A DNA stretch of 39,819 nt from an uncultured Methanobrevibacter sp. (lineage in GTDB: Archaea > Methanobacteriota > Methanobacteria > Methanobacteriales > Methanobacteriaceae), in the NCBI RefSeq assembly GCF_905235195.1, contig NZ_CAJOKH010000002.1, positions 1 to 39,819 of the forward strand, written 5' to 3'. Each line of letters begins with the position of its first letter. The first letter of the stretch is position 1. This document shows positions 28,222 to 37,636 of the stretch, one piece after another. The notes under the pieces were generated by a model that searched no databases, had not been told where the DNA came from, and worked only from the letters and a program-made list of their open reading frames with translations. Position numbers and translations under genes: made by a program.

Positions 28222-28468
28222 TGATATTGTCTTTAATTTTATTATAATATTAATTTAATTTTTTTTATCTACATTTTAAATTTTGGAAATTTTTAGATTT
28301 TTTAATAATTTTAATTAAATATTATTTTATAAATCTTTAAAGAATATTCTATTAGTTTTTTTTAAAAAATTATTTTTAATTCTTATTTTTCCTATATTTT
28401 TAGGTTTAATTTAAATATTATAAGGTAAATATATTTTAGTGATATAGAAATTTTATCATGGTGGAATC

Positions 28469-28738
28469 ATGGAAGGCAAAAAAAATGTTCAAAAAAGAGA
28501 AGAAAAATTATGGAGTGAAGTTAAGAATTATCAGGTAGCAACTAATAATGCTCGTATTCTTGGGGTTCTTGATGAACTTATTATTAATGATAAAACCGGT
28601 AAAATTGTAGATATTGCAATTAAAGTTGAAGATGGTCGTAATGTCCATATAAAAGGTGCAAAAAGGAAAGATGATTTATTACTTGTACCATTTTCTAAAG
28701 TTGAAAAAGTTGGAGAATTTATTATAGTTACAGAGTAA
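28469..28738 (+). CDS. PRC-barrel domain protein
   Basis: 89 residues. After a charged N-terminus, ARILGVLDELIINDKTGKIVDIAIKVEDG and LLLVPFSKVEKVGEFIIV form a PRC-barrel, the small beta-barrel found in photosynthetic reaction-centre H subunits and RimM, common as single-domain proteins in methanogens. Function unknown. The start at 28469 has GGTGGA upstream. An ATG at 28458 is in another frame. Confidence 0.8.
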   Translation: MEGKKNVQKREEKLWSEVKNYQVATNNARILGVLDELIINDKTGKIVDIAIKVEDGRNVHIKGAKRKDDLLLVPFSKVEKVGEFIIVTE

Positions 28739-29263
28739 ATTCTTTTATCTACTTTTTTTATCTATTTATATAACTTTATTTTTAACTTTATTTATAATCT
28801 TATTTTCTTTAGTACTAATTATAGATTTTTATCTTTTTTTTTAATTTTATCTTATTATTATGCTATTAGTATCAGTTTTTATCTAATTTTTTCTTATTAT
28901 ACCGTTTATATATTATTTTCATATTTATATCTTATTTTATTTAAGTTGAAAATTTATCTTAATTTTTATTAATATATTTTATGCTTATTTATTTTAGATT
29001 ATTTCATTTATTTTTCTATTTACTTAGTTTTTAATTTTTAACTATGCTTTATTTATTTAACATATTTTTTGCTTTTTAGTAGTAATATTCATCATACTAT
29101 TTTTTATAAAGTTTTTATATAACAATGTTTATAAGAATTAAATTCATAAAATATAATAAAAATATAATTTTTTTTTATGTGTAAATTTATAAAATTATGC
29201 TGTATTTTAACATTTATTAAATTTATTAAGTGGTTATTTTATTAAATTTTATGGTGATAGATT
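28739..29263. other. T-rich spacer before suf, no gene seen
   Basis: 525 bp of T-rich sequence. No gene or RNA recognised. It contains the probable suf promoter at 29114-29122. Confidence 0.55.
29114..29122 (+). promoter_or_regulatory. probable suf promoter (TATA)
   Basis: TTTATATAA preceded by AAAG. It predicts a start near 29144 and a leader of about 120 nt before sufC. Unlike mcr, mtr and mvh, I see no hairpin at the predicted start. Confidence 0.45.
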
Positions 29264-30019
29264 ATGTTACTTGAAATAGAGAACTTGGCTGTTGAAGTTG
29301 AGGGTAAACAAGTTTTAAAAGACGTTAATCTTTCTATTGCAGAAGGAGAGACTCATGTACTTTTAGGCCCTAATGGTGCAGGTAAAAGTACATTATTTTT
29401 AACAATACTTGGTTTTCCAAAATACAATATTACTCAAGGCAGTATAAAATTTAAAGGAAAAGACATAACAAATTTACCTACCTCTGAAAGAGTTTCAATG
29501 GGTATGGGTGTAAGTTTCCAGAACCCTCCTGCAATAAGAGGTATAACTGTTAAAGATCTTTTAAAATATGAATCTGGTCAAAGTGAAGATGAAGATTTAA
29601 ATCCTAGAATGAGGGAATTAGCTAATAAGCTTAAATTCAGCGAAGAATTTTTAAATAGGGATGTTAATTTTGGTTTTTCTGGTGGTGAAGTTAAAAGGTC
29701 AGAGATTCTTCAACTTTTAGCGCAACAACCAGATTTTACTATGTTCGATGAACCGGATTCTGGTGTAGATATTGAAAATGTTGAACTTCTTGCTGAGGAG
29801 TTAAATGTTATTTTAGATAAACAAAAAAGAATCAAACAACGTAAACGTTCAGGTTTGTTAATTACTCATTTGGGATATATTTTAAATTTTGTTAAAGCTG
29901 ATAAGGCTCATGTTTTAATGAATGGGGAAATTGTTTGTTCAGGTAATCCTGATGAGATTTTACTTGAAATTCGTAAAAATGGTTTTACAGGATGTGTTAA
30001 TTGTGCGCAATGTTTATGA
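29264..30019 (+). CDS. sufC: Fe-S cluster assembly ATPase SufC
   Basis: SufC is the ABC-type ATPase that drives the SufBC(D) iron-sulfur scaffold. 251 residues: Walker A GPNGAGKST (35-43), Q-loop VSFQNPP, signature SGGE (139-142), Walker B FTMFDEPDSGVD and the H-loop LLITHLGY. The C-terminus ends GCVNCAQCL, giving Cys244, Cys247 and Cys250 in a CxxCxxC pattern that bacterial SufC lacks. SD GGTGAT. It overlaps sufB at its 3' end. Confidence 0.95.
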   Translation: MLLEIENLAVEVEGKQVLKDVNLSIAEGETHVLLGPNGAGKSTLFLTILGFPKYNITQGSIKFKGKDITNLPTSERVSMGMGVSFQNPPAIRGITVKDLLKYESGQSEDEDLNPRMRELANKLKFSEEFLNRDVNFGFSGGEVKRSEILQLLAQQPDFTMFDEPDSGVDIENVELLAEELNVILDKQKRIKQRKRSGLLITHLGYILNFVKADKAHVLMNGEIVCSGNPDEILLEIRKNGFTGCVNCAQCL

Positions 30020-31235
30020 AGATGCTGAAAGAGCTAAGGATAAAAAAGCAGCATTAGGTACTGATATTACTATTGAAAATTTTTCATCTGAAGATATTAA
30101 TGCTATTGATTTAATTGATGATTTAAGTGATTTGTCTAAAAAGGATCAAAACACTTTACTTTCTGTTGGGGTAGATTCAAATGAAAGTGATAGGGCAGGT
30201 TCTTTTCTTCAAATGGATCAAAGTAATATTTTCACATCAGAATTATCTGATAATATTGAACTTATGAATACAGGTGTAGCATTAGAGAAATATTCTTGGT
30301 TAGAGAATTATATATGGAATGCTGTAAAACCAGATGCTGACAAATATACTGCTGAGGCAGCAATTAAAGAAAAAGAAGATGGAACTTTTAGTGGCTATTT
30401 TGTTAGAAGTAAACCTGGAACAAAAGAATTTTTCCCAGTTCAGGCTTGTATGTTTATTGCAGATACTGATATTATGCAAACAGCACATAACATTATTATT
30501 GCTGAGGAAAATTCCGAATTACATCTAATTACTGGTTGTGCAACAGGTGATGATATATCTTCTGCACTTCATGTAGGAGTTAGTGAAATTTATCTTAAGC
30601 CAGGTTCTAAAATTACTTTTACTATGGTTCATAATTGGGCTGAACAAGTAGAGGTACGTCCAAGGACTGCTATTAAACAAGCAGAAAATTCTACTTATAT
30701 TAACAATTATATTTTAACCAGTCCGGTTAATTCTATTCAGTCTTATCCTACAACATATTGTGAAGGAGCTAATTCAAAAGCACTTTTCCAGAGTATTATA
30801 TCTGGTCAAAAAACTTCTAATATTGATATGGGTTCTCGTGCTGTTCTTTCAGGATACAATTGTTCTGCTGAGGCTATTTCTAGAGCTGTTGCAAATGATG
30901 CTGCTAAAATATATGCAAGAGGTCATATTATAGGAGATGAACCTGAAGTTAAAGGACATGTTGAATGTAATGGTTTAGTATTATCTGAAGAATCATCTAT
31001 TTATGCAGTTCCTATTTTAGAAGCTAATTCTACTGGTTTAGAACTTTCACATGAAGCAGCTGTAGGTAAAATTGATGAAGATGAAATTCATTACCTTACT
31101 TCCCGTGGATTTACAGAAGATGAAGCGGCTTCTATGATTGTTAGAGGATTTTTAAATATGGATATTACAGGCCTTCCTCCTATACTTGCAGATTATACAA
31201 AAAATGTAATTGATATGAGTGTTAAAGGTATTTAA
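30003..31235 (+). CDS. sufB: Fe-S cluster assembly scaffold SufB/SufD
   Basis: Beta-helix scaffold subunit on which iron-sulfur clusters are built. The frame is open from 29922, but the first 27 residues lie inside sufC and look like shadow translation. The GTG at 30003 begins VRNVYEDAERAKDKKAALG, close to where archaeal SufB proteins start, with AGGATGTG as SD, and overlaps sufC by 17 bp. About 410 residues, the usual archaeal length. SufBD-type segments include FQSIISGQKTSNIDMGSRA and the C-terminal YLTSRGFTEDEAASMIVRGFL. Archaea commonly have a single SufB with SufC. Confidence 0.92.
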   Translation: MRNVYEDAERAKDKKAALGTDITIENFSSEDINAIDLIDDLSDLSKKDQNTLLSVGVDSNESDRAGSFLQMDQSNIFTSELSDNIELMNTGVALEKYSWLENYIWNAVKPDADKYTAEAAIKEKEDGTFSGYFVRSKPGTKEFFPVQACMFIADTDIMQTAHNIIIAEENSELHLITGCATGDDISSALHVGVSEIYLKPGSKITFTMVHNWAEQVEVRPRTAIKQAENSTYINNYILTSPVNSIQSYPTTYCEGANSKALFQSIISGQKTSNIDMGSRAVLSGYNCSAEAISRAVANDAAKIYARGHIIGDEPEVKGHVECNGLVLSEESSIYAVPILEANSTGLELSHEAAVGKIDEDEIHYLTSRGFTEDEAASMIVRGFLNMDITGLPPILADYTKNVIDMSVKGI

Positions 31236-31262
31236 TTACCTTTATATTCACTTTTTTTTATT
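31224..31262 (+). terminator. suf terminator
   Basis: TAAAGGTA (31224-31231) pairs with TACCTTTA (31238-31245) across the stop codon of sufB, followed by T8 at 31252-31259. Confidence 0.7.
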
Positions 31263-31671
31263 TTAAATATATTTTTTATATTTATTCATTAACATTCTTA
31301 TTTTTTTTTTAAAATTTATTGATATATTTGTTTTTAGCTTTTAGTTTTTTTTAGATTTTTTAGACATTTTATTGTTTTATTTTTTTATTATGCTTAACAA
31401 AATATTCTCCTTATTTTTTTTTAAAATATTCTTTATTTTTTTACTAGTGTTTAATATTTTTTAATTTATTGTAAGTTTAATTTGTATATTTAAACAATAA
31501 TCAATATTCATAATTTTTTATTAAACTTAATTTACAATCTTTTTATTTATTTTTAATATTATTTTTTTCTTTATTTTTAATATAAGCTTTTCAGTATCTT
31601 TTAAAAATATTTTGGTTTACCTAAAAATCTTTTTATTATATTTAAAGATTTCGATTTTAATTTCCAAGTAA
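31263..31671. other. T-rich spacer before the mvh promoter, no gene seen
   Basis: About 410 bp made mostly of T tracts. No open frame, tRNA or clear hairpin on either strand. Confidence 0.55.
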
Positions 31672-31683
31672 CCTTTATATTTA
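31666..31683 (+). promoter_or_regulatory. mvh operon promoter (BRE/TATA)
   Basis: AAGTAACC followed by TTTATATTTA (31674-31683). The TATA centre predicts transcription from about 31704-31705, giving a leader of about 200 nt. A weaker AT-rich alternative lies near 31786-31798. Confidence 0.55.
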
Positions 31684-31705
31684 ATCTTGATGTAATATTT
31701 TATTA

Positions 31706-31743
31706 GTACATTAATGTAAAGCTGAGCTAGCTCATTGAGGTAC
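31706..31743 (+). promoter_or_regulatory. 5'-terminal stem-loop of the mvh leader
   Basis: GTAC (31706-31709) can pair with GTAC (31740-31743), AATG (31713-31716) with CATT (31733-31736), and GCT (31721-31723) with AGC (31729-31731). The centre also holds the perfect palindrome TGAGCTAGCTCA (31723-31734). The outer stem begins one or two bases after the predicted transcription start. Confidence 0.4.
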
Positions 31744-31811
31744 AAAGAAAGTATTAATGAAATATATTTTTAAGTTTTTTTAAAAAATTTTTATTAATAT
31801 GTTTCCATTAA

Positions 31812-31907
31812 TTAAAACGTTTTAAAAAAAGAGAGACCAAATATCTCGTTAAAAACGTTTTAAGAGATAATTTGGCAAAAATTTAATAGTAGAGGAGGTT
31901 AAACTCT
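31812..31907 (+). promoter_or_regulatory. mvh leader: twin palindromes, long hairpin and SD hairpin
   Basis: AAAACGTTTT occurs at 31814-31823 and 31852-31861. The second copy sits in the tip of a long hairpin, 31837-31875: CCAAATATCTC pairs with GAGATAATTTGG (one bulged A), continuing as TTAAAA/TTTTAA around an ACG loop, about 17 bp in all. The first copy could instead pair with the second, so two exclusive folds exist. Then AGAG (31891-31894) pairs with CTCT (31904-31907), enclosing the SD GGAGG in the loop with the start codon right after. This could be an RNA switch, or the palindromes could be repressor sites on DNA. Confidence 0.5.
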
Positions 31908-32327
31908 ATGGCAGAAGAAGTAAAAATTGTAATGTTTTGTTGCAACTGGTGTTCCTATGGAGGAGCAGATACTGCTGGTACAGCTAGGATGCAATACCCA
32001 CCTAACATAAGAGTTATTCGTGTAATGTGTTCTGGTAGGATTGACCCACAATTTGTATTAAAAGCATTCAGAGAAGGTGCTGACGGTGTAATTGTAGCAG
32101 GTTGCCACATGGGTGATTGTCACTATGATGCAGGAAACTATAAATTAGATAGAAGAATGAGAATAATCTACAACTTAATTGAAGAATTAGGTATTGGAAG
32201 AGAAAGATTATATCACGATTGGATTTCCGCATCTGAAGGTGAAAAATTCGCGAACACTGTAAGAATGATGGTTGCTAGAATTAAAGATTTAGGACCTTCA
32301 CCTTTAAAAGAACAAATTGAGGCTTAA
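31908..32327 (+). CDS. mvhD: F420-nonreducing hydrogenase, iron-sulfur subunit delta
   Basis: MvhD is the small [2Fe-2S] protein that links the Mvh hydrogenase to heterodisulfide reductase. 139 residues with the conserved cysteine pattern [12 protein letters not shown] near the N-terminus, [10 protein letters not shown], and GCHMGDCHY in the middle. First gene of the operon; SD is AGGAGG inside a small hairpin. Codon use is of the highly expressed type. Confidence 0.96.
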   Translation: MAEEVKIVMFCCNWCSYGGADTAGTARMQYPPNIRVIRVMCSGRIDPQFVLKAFREGADGVIVAGCHMGDCHYDAGNYKLDRRMRIIYNLIEELGIGRERLYHDWISASEGEKFANTVRMMVARIKDLGPSPLKEQIEA

Positions 32328-32341
32328 GCGGAGGAAATAAA

Positions 32342-33271
32342 ATGGCAGATGAAAAAATTAAAATTGGAACCATGTGGTTAGGTGGATGTTCAGGTTGTCA
32401 CTTAGCTATTGCAGATTTCCACGAATCATTAATTGATATTTTAGAATTAGCTGATTTCGAATTCAGTCCAGTTTTATGTGATACAAAATATGATGAAATT
32501 CCTGAATTAGATGTTTGTATCATTGAAGGTGGAATCAGAAATGATGAAAACAGAGAATTAGCTGAATTATTAAGAGAAAAATCTAAATTAGTAATTGCAT
32601 TTGGTACTTGTGCTGTATATGGTGGTATTCCAGGTCTTGGAAACTTACACACTGTAGAAGAATTAACTACTGAAGCTTACAAAAACTCAGTTTCTACTCC
32701 AAATGAAGAAGGAATTATTCCTAATGAAGAAGTACCTCATTTAGAAAATAGGGTAAGATCATTACCACAAGCTATTGATGTAGATTTAATTATTCCAGGA
32801 TGTCCTCCTAGATCTGATGTTGTAGCAGAAGCTATATTAACTTTATTAAATGGAGGAACAATTGAATTACCTACTACAAACTTATGTGAAGTTTGTCCTA
32901 GAGAAAAACCACCTGAAGGTTTAGCTATGGACTTTGTTAAAAGACAAATGGAACTTGGTAGGCCTGAAGATGATTTATGTTTAATTGCACAAGGTTTAGT
33001 ATGTTTAGGACCTGCAACAGTATCCTTATGTGGTGCTGAATGTCCAGCTATTGCTGTCCCATGTAGGGGATGTTACGGACCTACTGCAAAAATCGTTGAT
33101 GCTGGAGCAAAAATGATAAGTGCTATCGCTTCAGATTACCGTGTTGGTGATGATAAAACTGTAGACCCTGAAGAAGTTGCGGGCCAATTAGATGATTTAG
33201 TTGGTACTTTCTATAGTTACACTTTACCAGCTGCTTTAGTCCCAATGAAAATGCAAAAAGGAGGAAAATAA
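32342..33271 (+). CDS. mvhG: F420-nonreducing hydrogenase small subunit gamma
   Basis: [NiFe]-hydrogenase small subunit, which passes electrons from the active site through iron-sulfur clusters. 309 residues: the proximal-cluster motif GCSGC (Cys16, Cys19) near the N-terminus, [22 protein letters not shown]-type IPGCPPRSD, and a C-terminal set of cysteines ([29 protein letters not shown]). No Tat signal, so cytoplasmic, as known for Mvh. Spaced 14 bp from mvhD and one base from mvhA. Confidence 0.96.
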   Translation: MADEKIKIGTMWLGGCSGCHLAIADFHESLIDILELADFEFSPVLCDTKYDEIPELDVCIIEGGIRNDENRELAELLREKSKLVIAFGTCAVYGGIPGLGNLHTVEELTTEAYKNSVSTPNEEGIIPNEEVPHLENRVRSLPQAIDVDLIIPGCPPRSDVVAEAILTLLNGGTIELPTTNLCEVCPREKPPEGLAMDFVKRQMELGRPEDDLCLIAQGLVCLGPATVSLCGAECPAIAVPCRGCYGPTAKIVDAGAKMISAIASDYRVGDDKTVDPEEVAGQLDDLVGTFYSYTLPAALVPMKMQKGGK

Positions 33272-33272
33272 A

Positions 33273-34697
33273 ATGGCAAAACTAACTATGGAACCTGTAA
33301 CTCGTATTGAAGGACACGCAAAAATTACAGTTCTTTTAGATGATGCAGGAAATGTAGATGAAACTAGACTACATGTTATGGAATTTAGAGGATTTGAGAA
33401 ATTTTTACAAGGTAGGCCAGCAGAAGAATTACCACGTTTAGTTCCTAGGATTTGTGGTATCTGTGATGTACAACACCATTTAGCAGCAGCTAAAGCTGTT
33501 GATCAAATTTATGGATTTGATGATGATGAAATCTTGCCTACTGCTTACAGGATGAGAGAAATTATGAATTGGGGTTCATACATGCACTCCCACGCACTTT
33601 CTTTCTATTTCCTTTCAGCTCCTGATTTAATCATTCCTAATGCAAATAGAAAAACTAGAAATGTTTTCCAAATTATTAAAGATCAACCAGAACTTGCTTT
33701 ACAAGCAATAAATATGAGAAGAAACGGTTTAGAAATTGTAAGAGAAATAGGTGGTCGTCCTATTCACCCTACTTCCTCTACTCCTGGTGGAATCTCTACT
33801 GAGTTATCTGATGATAAACAAAAAGAATTATTAAAAAGAGCAAAAGAGAATGTTGAATTAGCACAAGCTACCTTAGATTTAGCTATTCCTATTTTCGAAG
33901 AAAATATTGAGTTAGTTAAAGATTTAGGTAATTTCGCTCCTACTCGTCACTGTGGTTTAGTTAAAGATGGTGTCTGGGATGTTTACAATGGTAATGTAAG
34001 AATTTGTGGTAAAGAAGGAGACATTGAATATGAATACAACAATTTAGAATATCAAGATATTGTTGCAGAACATGTAAAACCTTACTCCTGGTTAAAATTC
34101 CCTTACATTAAAGAATTAGGTTATCCTGAAGGTATTTACAGAGTTGCTCCTTTATCAAGGATAAATGTTTGTGACAGCATGCCTAAAGAAGCTCCTCTTG
34201 CTCAAGAAAGATTAAAAGAATTCCGTGACACTTTTGGATATGCTCAAGAAACTTTATTATTCCACTGGGCTAGACTTATCGAAATCTTAGCTTCCGCAGA
34301 ATGTGCAGCTAATGGATTAGAAGAAGATTTATCTGGTAAAAAATTCCCTGATGAATTAGAATTAACTGCTGGAGAAGGTGCAGGTATTGTAGAAGCTCCT
34401 CGTGGTACTTTAATCCACCATTATGAAACTGATGATAAAGGTTTAGTTACTAAAGCAAATATTGTTGTTGCAACTATTCAAAACAACCCTGCTATGGAAA
34501 TGGGTATTGATCAAGTAGCTAGAAACCACATTAAACCTGGTGTAGAAGTAGATGATTCTATTTTCAACTTAATGGAAATGGTTATCAGAGCATACGACCC
34601 ATGTTTATCCTGTGCTACTCACAGTATGGATAGTCAAATGAGACTTTCAACTTTAGAAGTTATTGATAGTGACGGTAATTTAGTTAAAAAAATCTAG
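33273..34697 (+). CDS. mvhA: F420-nonreducing hydrogenase large subunit alpha
   Basis: Catalytic [NiFe] subunit that splits H2. 474 residues. N-terminal nickel motif [11 protein letters not shown] (Cys61, Cys64); C-terminal motif DPCLSCATH (Cys444, Cys447, His450), followed by a 24-residue tail that a maturation protease would be expected to remove after His450. All four nickel ligands are cysteine, so this is not a selenocysteine form. With MvhG, MvhD and the Hdr complex it couples H2 oxidation to ferredoxin and heterodisulfide reduction. Confidence 0.97.
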   Translation: MAKLTMEPVTRIEGHAKITVLLDDAGNVDETRLHVMEFRGFEKFLQGRPAEELPRLVPRICGICDVQHHLAAAKAVDQIYGFDDDEILPTAYRMREIMNWGSYMHSHALSFYFLSAPDLIIPNANRKTRNVFQIIKDQPELALQAINMRRNGLEIVREIGGRPIHPTSSTPGGISTELSDDKQKELLKRAKENVELAQATLDLAIPIFEENIELVKDLGNFAPTRHCGLVKDGVWDVYNGNVRICGKEGDIEYEYNNLEYQDIVAEHVKPYSWLKFPYIKELGYPEGIYRVAPLSRINVCDSMPKEAPLAQERLKEFRDTFGYAQETLLFHWARLIEILASAECAANGLEEDLSGKKFPDELELTAGEGAGIVEAPRGTLIHHYETDDKGLVTKANIVVATIQNNPAMEMGIDQVARNHIKPGVEVDDSIFNLMEMVIRAYDPCLSCATHSMDSQMRLSTLEVIDSDGNLVKKI

Positions 34698-34709
34698 AGG
34701 TGTGAATAT

Positions 34710-35957
34710 ATGATAGTAGTCAATCAAGACGACTGCATCAAGTGTGGAGCTTGTGAAGGTACATGTCCTTCATCTGCCATTCAAGTAGGAGAAAAACAAA
34801 TTATTTTCTGTGATACTTGTGGTGGAGAACCTAAATGTGCTGAAATTTGCCCTAATGGTGCACTAACAGTCGATGAAGTAGCTGTTGATGATGAAGGTAA
34901 TACACAAGTCAGAATATCATATAATCCTGCTTTCTGTGATAAATGTGGTGGAGAACCTAAATGTATAGATGTATGTCCACCTCAAACTCTTGAATTAAAA
35001 GATGCTAAAAACATGCCTATTGATGGATTCTGTGTAATGTGTAAACAATGTGTAGAAATCTGTCCTATGGATGTTATTGGTATTCCAGATATAATTGAAC
35101 CAACTGTTAGAGATATTGAGATTACTGGACCTATATTTATCCAAGATTGTGTTGGTTGTGGAACTTGTGTTAGTGAGTGTCCTGCTGAAGCAATCACCTT
35201 AGATAAAATTGGTGAATCAATTGCAATTGATGAAACCAAATGTATTAAATGTGGTGTTTGTTCTCAAACTTGTCCTTGGAATGCAGTCTTTATTTCAGAA
35301 AACAGATACCCTTCTAAACGTCCTAAAGAAATTAAATCCTTTACTCTTGATGAAGCTGCATGTATTGGATGTAATACTTGTGTTGAAGCATGTCCTGGAG
35401 ATTTCATTGAAACAAAAGGAGCTACTTTGTCTGTAAAACTCCCTACAGTTTGTGCAGCATGTAGTTTATGTGAACAATTATGTCCTGTTGAAGCAATTGC
35501 TTTAGATGTAGAGTATGGTGAAGCTTCACCTGCTGATGCTTTAGGTATATCTAGAGATGTTGAAAAATGTGACTTTGTCGGTGCATGTGCAATCGCTTGT
35601 CCTACTGAGGCTATTCGTGTAGTAAGTAAAACTGGTATGAAATTACCAGAACAAGTTGAAAGTAGTGAAAAACCATCCTTTGCTATGTGTGCTAGATGTG
35701 GTGCATGTGCAGCAGCTTGTCCTAATGATGCTTTAATTTTAGATGAATTTGAAGTAACCATTGGTGATGAGACTGTAATGAGAAATAGGATTTCTGCTAA
35801 TCCATCTAAATGTGATCAATGTGGAGATTGTATCTCAGCTTGTCCATATGGTATGTTGAAACTTAAAGAAGATGGTAACTTACCTGTTGTTGGTTTCTGT
35901 ACCCTTTGTGGTCAATGTGTTGATTCATGTCCTAAAGATGGTTTATGTATGAAATAA
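34710..35957 (+). CDS. mvhB: polyferredoxin, 12 cluster motifs
   Basis: 415 residues made of twelve [4Fe-4S] ferredoxin motifs in tandem, the number known for MvhB, ending with CTLCGQCVDSCPKDG. It likely carries electrons for the Mvh/Hdr system; its exact partner is uncertain. Motifs two and three have a longer spacing (CDTCGGEPKCAEICP type). The ninth motif reads CDFVGACAIACP: the second cysteine is Val290, leaving Cys287, Cys293 and Cys297, so this site may hold a [3Fe-4S] cluster. GAGGTG precedes the ATG. Confidence 0.96.
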   Translation: MIVVNQDDCIKCGACEGTCPSSAIQVGEKQIIFCDTCGGEPKCAEICPNGALTVDEVAVDDEGNTQVRISYNPAFCDKCGGEPKCIDVCPPQTLELKDAKNMPIDGFCVMCKQCVEICPMDVIGIPDIIEPTVRDIEITGPIFIQDCVGCGTCVSECPAEAITLDKIGESIAIDETKCIKCGVCSQTCPWNAVFISENRYPSKRPKEIKSFTLDEAACIGCNTCVEACPGDFIETKGATLSVKLPTVCAACSLCEQLCPVEAIALDVEYGEASPADALGISRDVEKCDFVGACAIACPTEAIRVVSKTGMKLPEQVESSEKPSFAMCARCGACAAACPNDALILDEFEVTIGDETVMRNRISANPSKCDQCGDCISACPYGMLKLKEDGNLPVVGFCTLCGQCVDSCPKDGLCMK

Positions 35958-35963
35958 ACCCTC

Positions 35964-36000
35964 AATTAGATGGAATTTCCATCTAATTATTTTTTTTTTA
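35964..36000 (+). terminator. mvh operon terminator
   Basis: AATTAGATGGA (35964-35974) pairs with TCCATCTAATT (35978-35988), a perfect 11-bp stem with a three-base loop, followed by about ten T. Convergent with pyrC. Confidence 0.85.
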
Positions 36001-36092
36001 ACATTTTTTATACTATTTTTATTAATATATTACTTTGATATTTCTAATATTATATTTTAAATCTTTTAATCAATTAAAAAATAATTTTATTT

Positions 36093-37361
36093 TTAATTAG
36101 TATCATAAACTATATTATCTTCCATAACTATTTTTCCATTTACAATAGTCATTGTTGATTTACCTTTATAACTAGTTTTATCAAAGGGAGAATATTTTCC
36201 TTTGGTGTAAAATTCATCTACATTAAATTGGCCTTCTTTTTTAAGATCTATAACTGTTAAATCTCCATCATAACCTTTTTGAATTTTACCTTTTCCTTTT
36301 AAGTTAAATCTATTTGCTGCATTTTCAGATAATATTTTAGGAATAATTTTTAAATCTAATCTTTTATTATTTACTTCAGTTAACAGTAGACTCAATACAT
36401 TTTCAATATTAGGCATACCTGAAGGGCACTGCCAAACAATATTATTTTTCTCCTCAAGACTATGTGGGGCATGATCAGTTCCAAGAATTGAACTTTCATT
36501 TACATTAGAAATACTTAAATTTTCACCCTCTAATCTGAGTGGAGGATTTGTTTTTACTATGTTTCCATATTCTTTAAATGCATTTGCATTAAGTAGTAAG
36601 TGATGTGGTGTAAATTCATAACTAATATCTACATTATCAATTTCATTTTTTATAATTTCTAAAGATTTTTTACTACTCAAATGACAGATATGGATTTTAA
36701 GATTATATTTTTTTGCTAAATCAATTACTTTGCTGACTGCTGTATCTTCTGCATTTGATGGTCTTGCATAAGCATAATCTATTGGTTCATCTGTTCCTTT
36801 TTCCTTCATCATTTCTGTTGAATCTTCTACAATCCTTTTATCTTCTCCATGAATTGTTACTATTGGATTATCAAGGTCTAATTTTGAAATATTTGAAAAA
36901 ATCTCATTAAGTGAACTATCACTTTCTAAATCTGTAAATATTTTATAGGATATTGGATTTAATTTAGCAATTTCATTCATATTTTCAAATGTATTTGCTC
37001 CTGCATGAATTAATGTATTTATTACACTTTTCTTTCTAGTAATTTCTAATTTTTCTTTGTATGCTTTTAAAGTATTAGTTTTAGGAATTGTATTTGGCAT
37101 ATCAATAACTGTTGTAAAACCGCCATTTGCAGCAGCCATTGAACCTGTTTTCATATTCTCTTTATAGGTTAAACCAGGATCTCTAAAATGTACATGAGGA
37201 TCTATTAAACCAGGAAGTACAATCTGCCCTTTAACATCAATTATATTGGATGATTTTTCTGTTAATTTAGAAATATCTGATATTTTACCATCTTCAATTG
37301 TAATGGTGTATTCTCCAGTTTTACCTATTAATTTACAGTTTTTAATTACCAAATTATTCAT
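36093..37361 (-). CDS. pyrC: dihydroorotase
   Basis: PyrC closes carbamoyl-aspartate to dihydroorotate in pyrimidine synthesis. 422 residues of the amidohydrolase fold. The metal motif DPHVHFRDPG is at 54-63, followed by GSMAAANGGFTTVIDMPNT. Further metal-ligand segments are VTIHGED and IHICHLSS, and GTDHAPHSLEEK carries the catalytic Asp. Allantoinase and hydantoinase are relatives, but the whole pattern and the lone copy favour dihydroorotase. SD AAGGTAATT before the ATG at 37361. Confidence 0.92.
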   Translation of the reverse strand: MNNLVIKNCKLIGKTGEYTITIEDGKISDISKLTEKSSNIIDVKGQIVLPGLIDPHVHFRDPGLTYKENMKTGSMAAANGGFTTVIDMPNTIPKTNTLKAYKEKLEITRKKSVINTLIHAGANTFENMNEIAKLNPISYKIFTDLESDSSLNEIFSNISKLDLDNPIVTIHGEDKRIVEDSTEMMKEKGTDEPIDYAYARPSNAEDTAVSKVIDLAKKYNLKIHICHLSSKKSLEIIKNEIDNVDISYEFTPHHLLLNANAFKEYGNIVKTNPPLRLEGENLSISNVNESSILGTDHAPHSLEEKNNIVWQCPSGMPNIENVLSLLLTEVNNKRLDLKIIPKILSENAANRFNLKGKGKIQKGYDGDLTVIDLKKEGQFNVDEFYTKGKYSPFDKTSYKGKSTMTIVNGKIVMEDNIVYDTN

Positions 37362-37605
37362 AAAAATTACCTTAAATTTTATTAAAATTAATATGATTTG
37401 ATTGTTTTATTAGATTTAATCAATATTTTTAGTTTATTATCTTAATTTAATTATTAAGCTATTTAATAACTTTATCATTAAACCAATAATATTTATTTTG
37501 TATTTTTTTTTAATTAATTTTTTCTTAATTTTTATTTAAAATATCTTTAAAAATAAAGATCTTAGATTTATGTATTGAAAAATATCATAATATTTTAATA
37601 GAATA

Positions 37606-37613
37606 TTATATAA
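37606..37613 (+). promoter_or_regulatory. TATA box of a probably leaderless gene
   Basis: TTATATAA is centred 27 bases before the ATG at 37637, so transcription should begin at or next to the start codon. The bases before the ATG (AATATATTATT) contain no SD. Confidence 0.45.
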
Positions 37614-37636
37614 ACATTATTCCATAATATATTATT

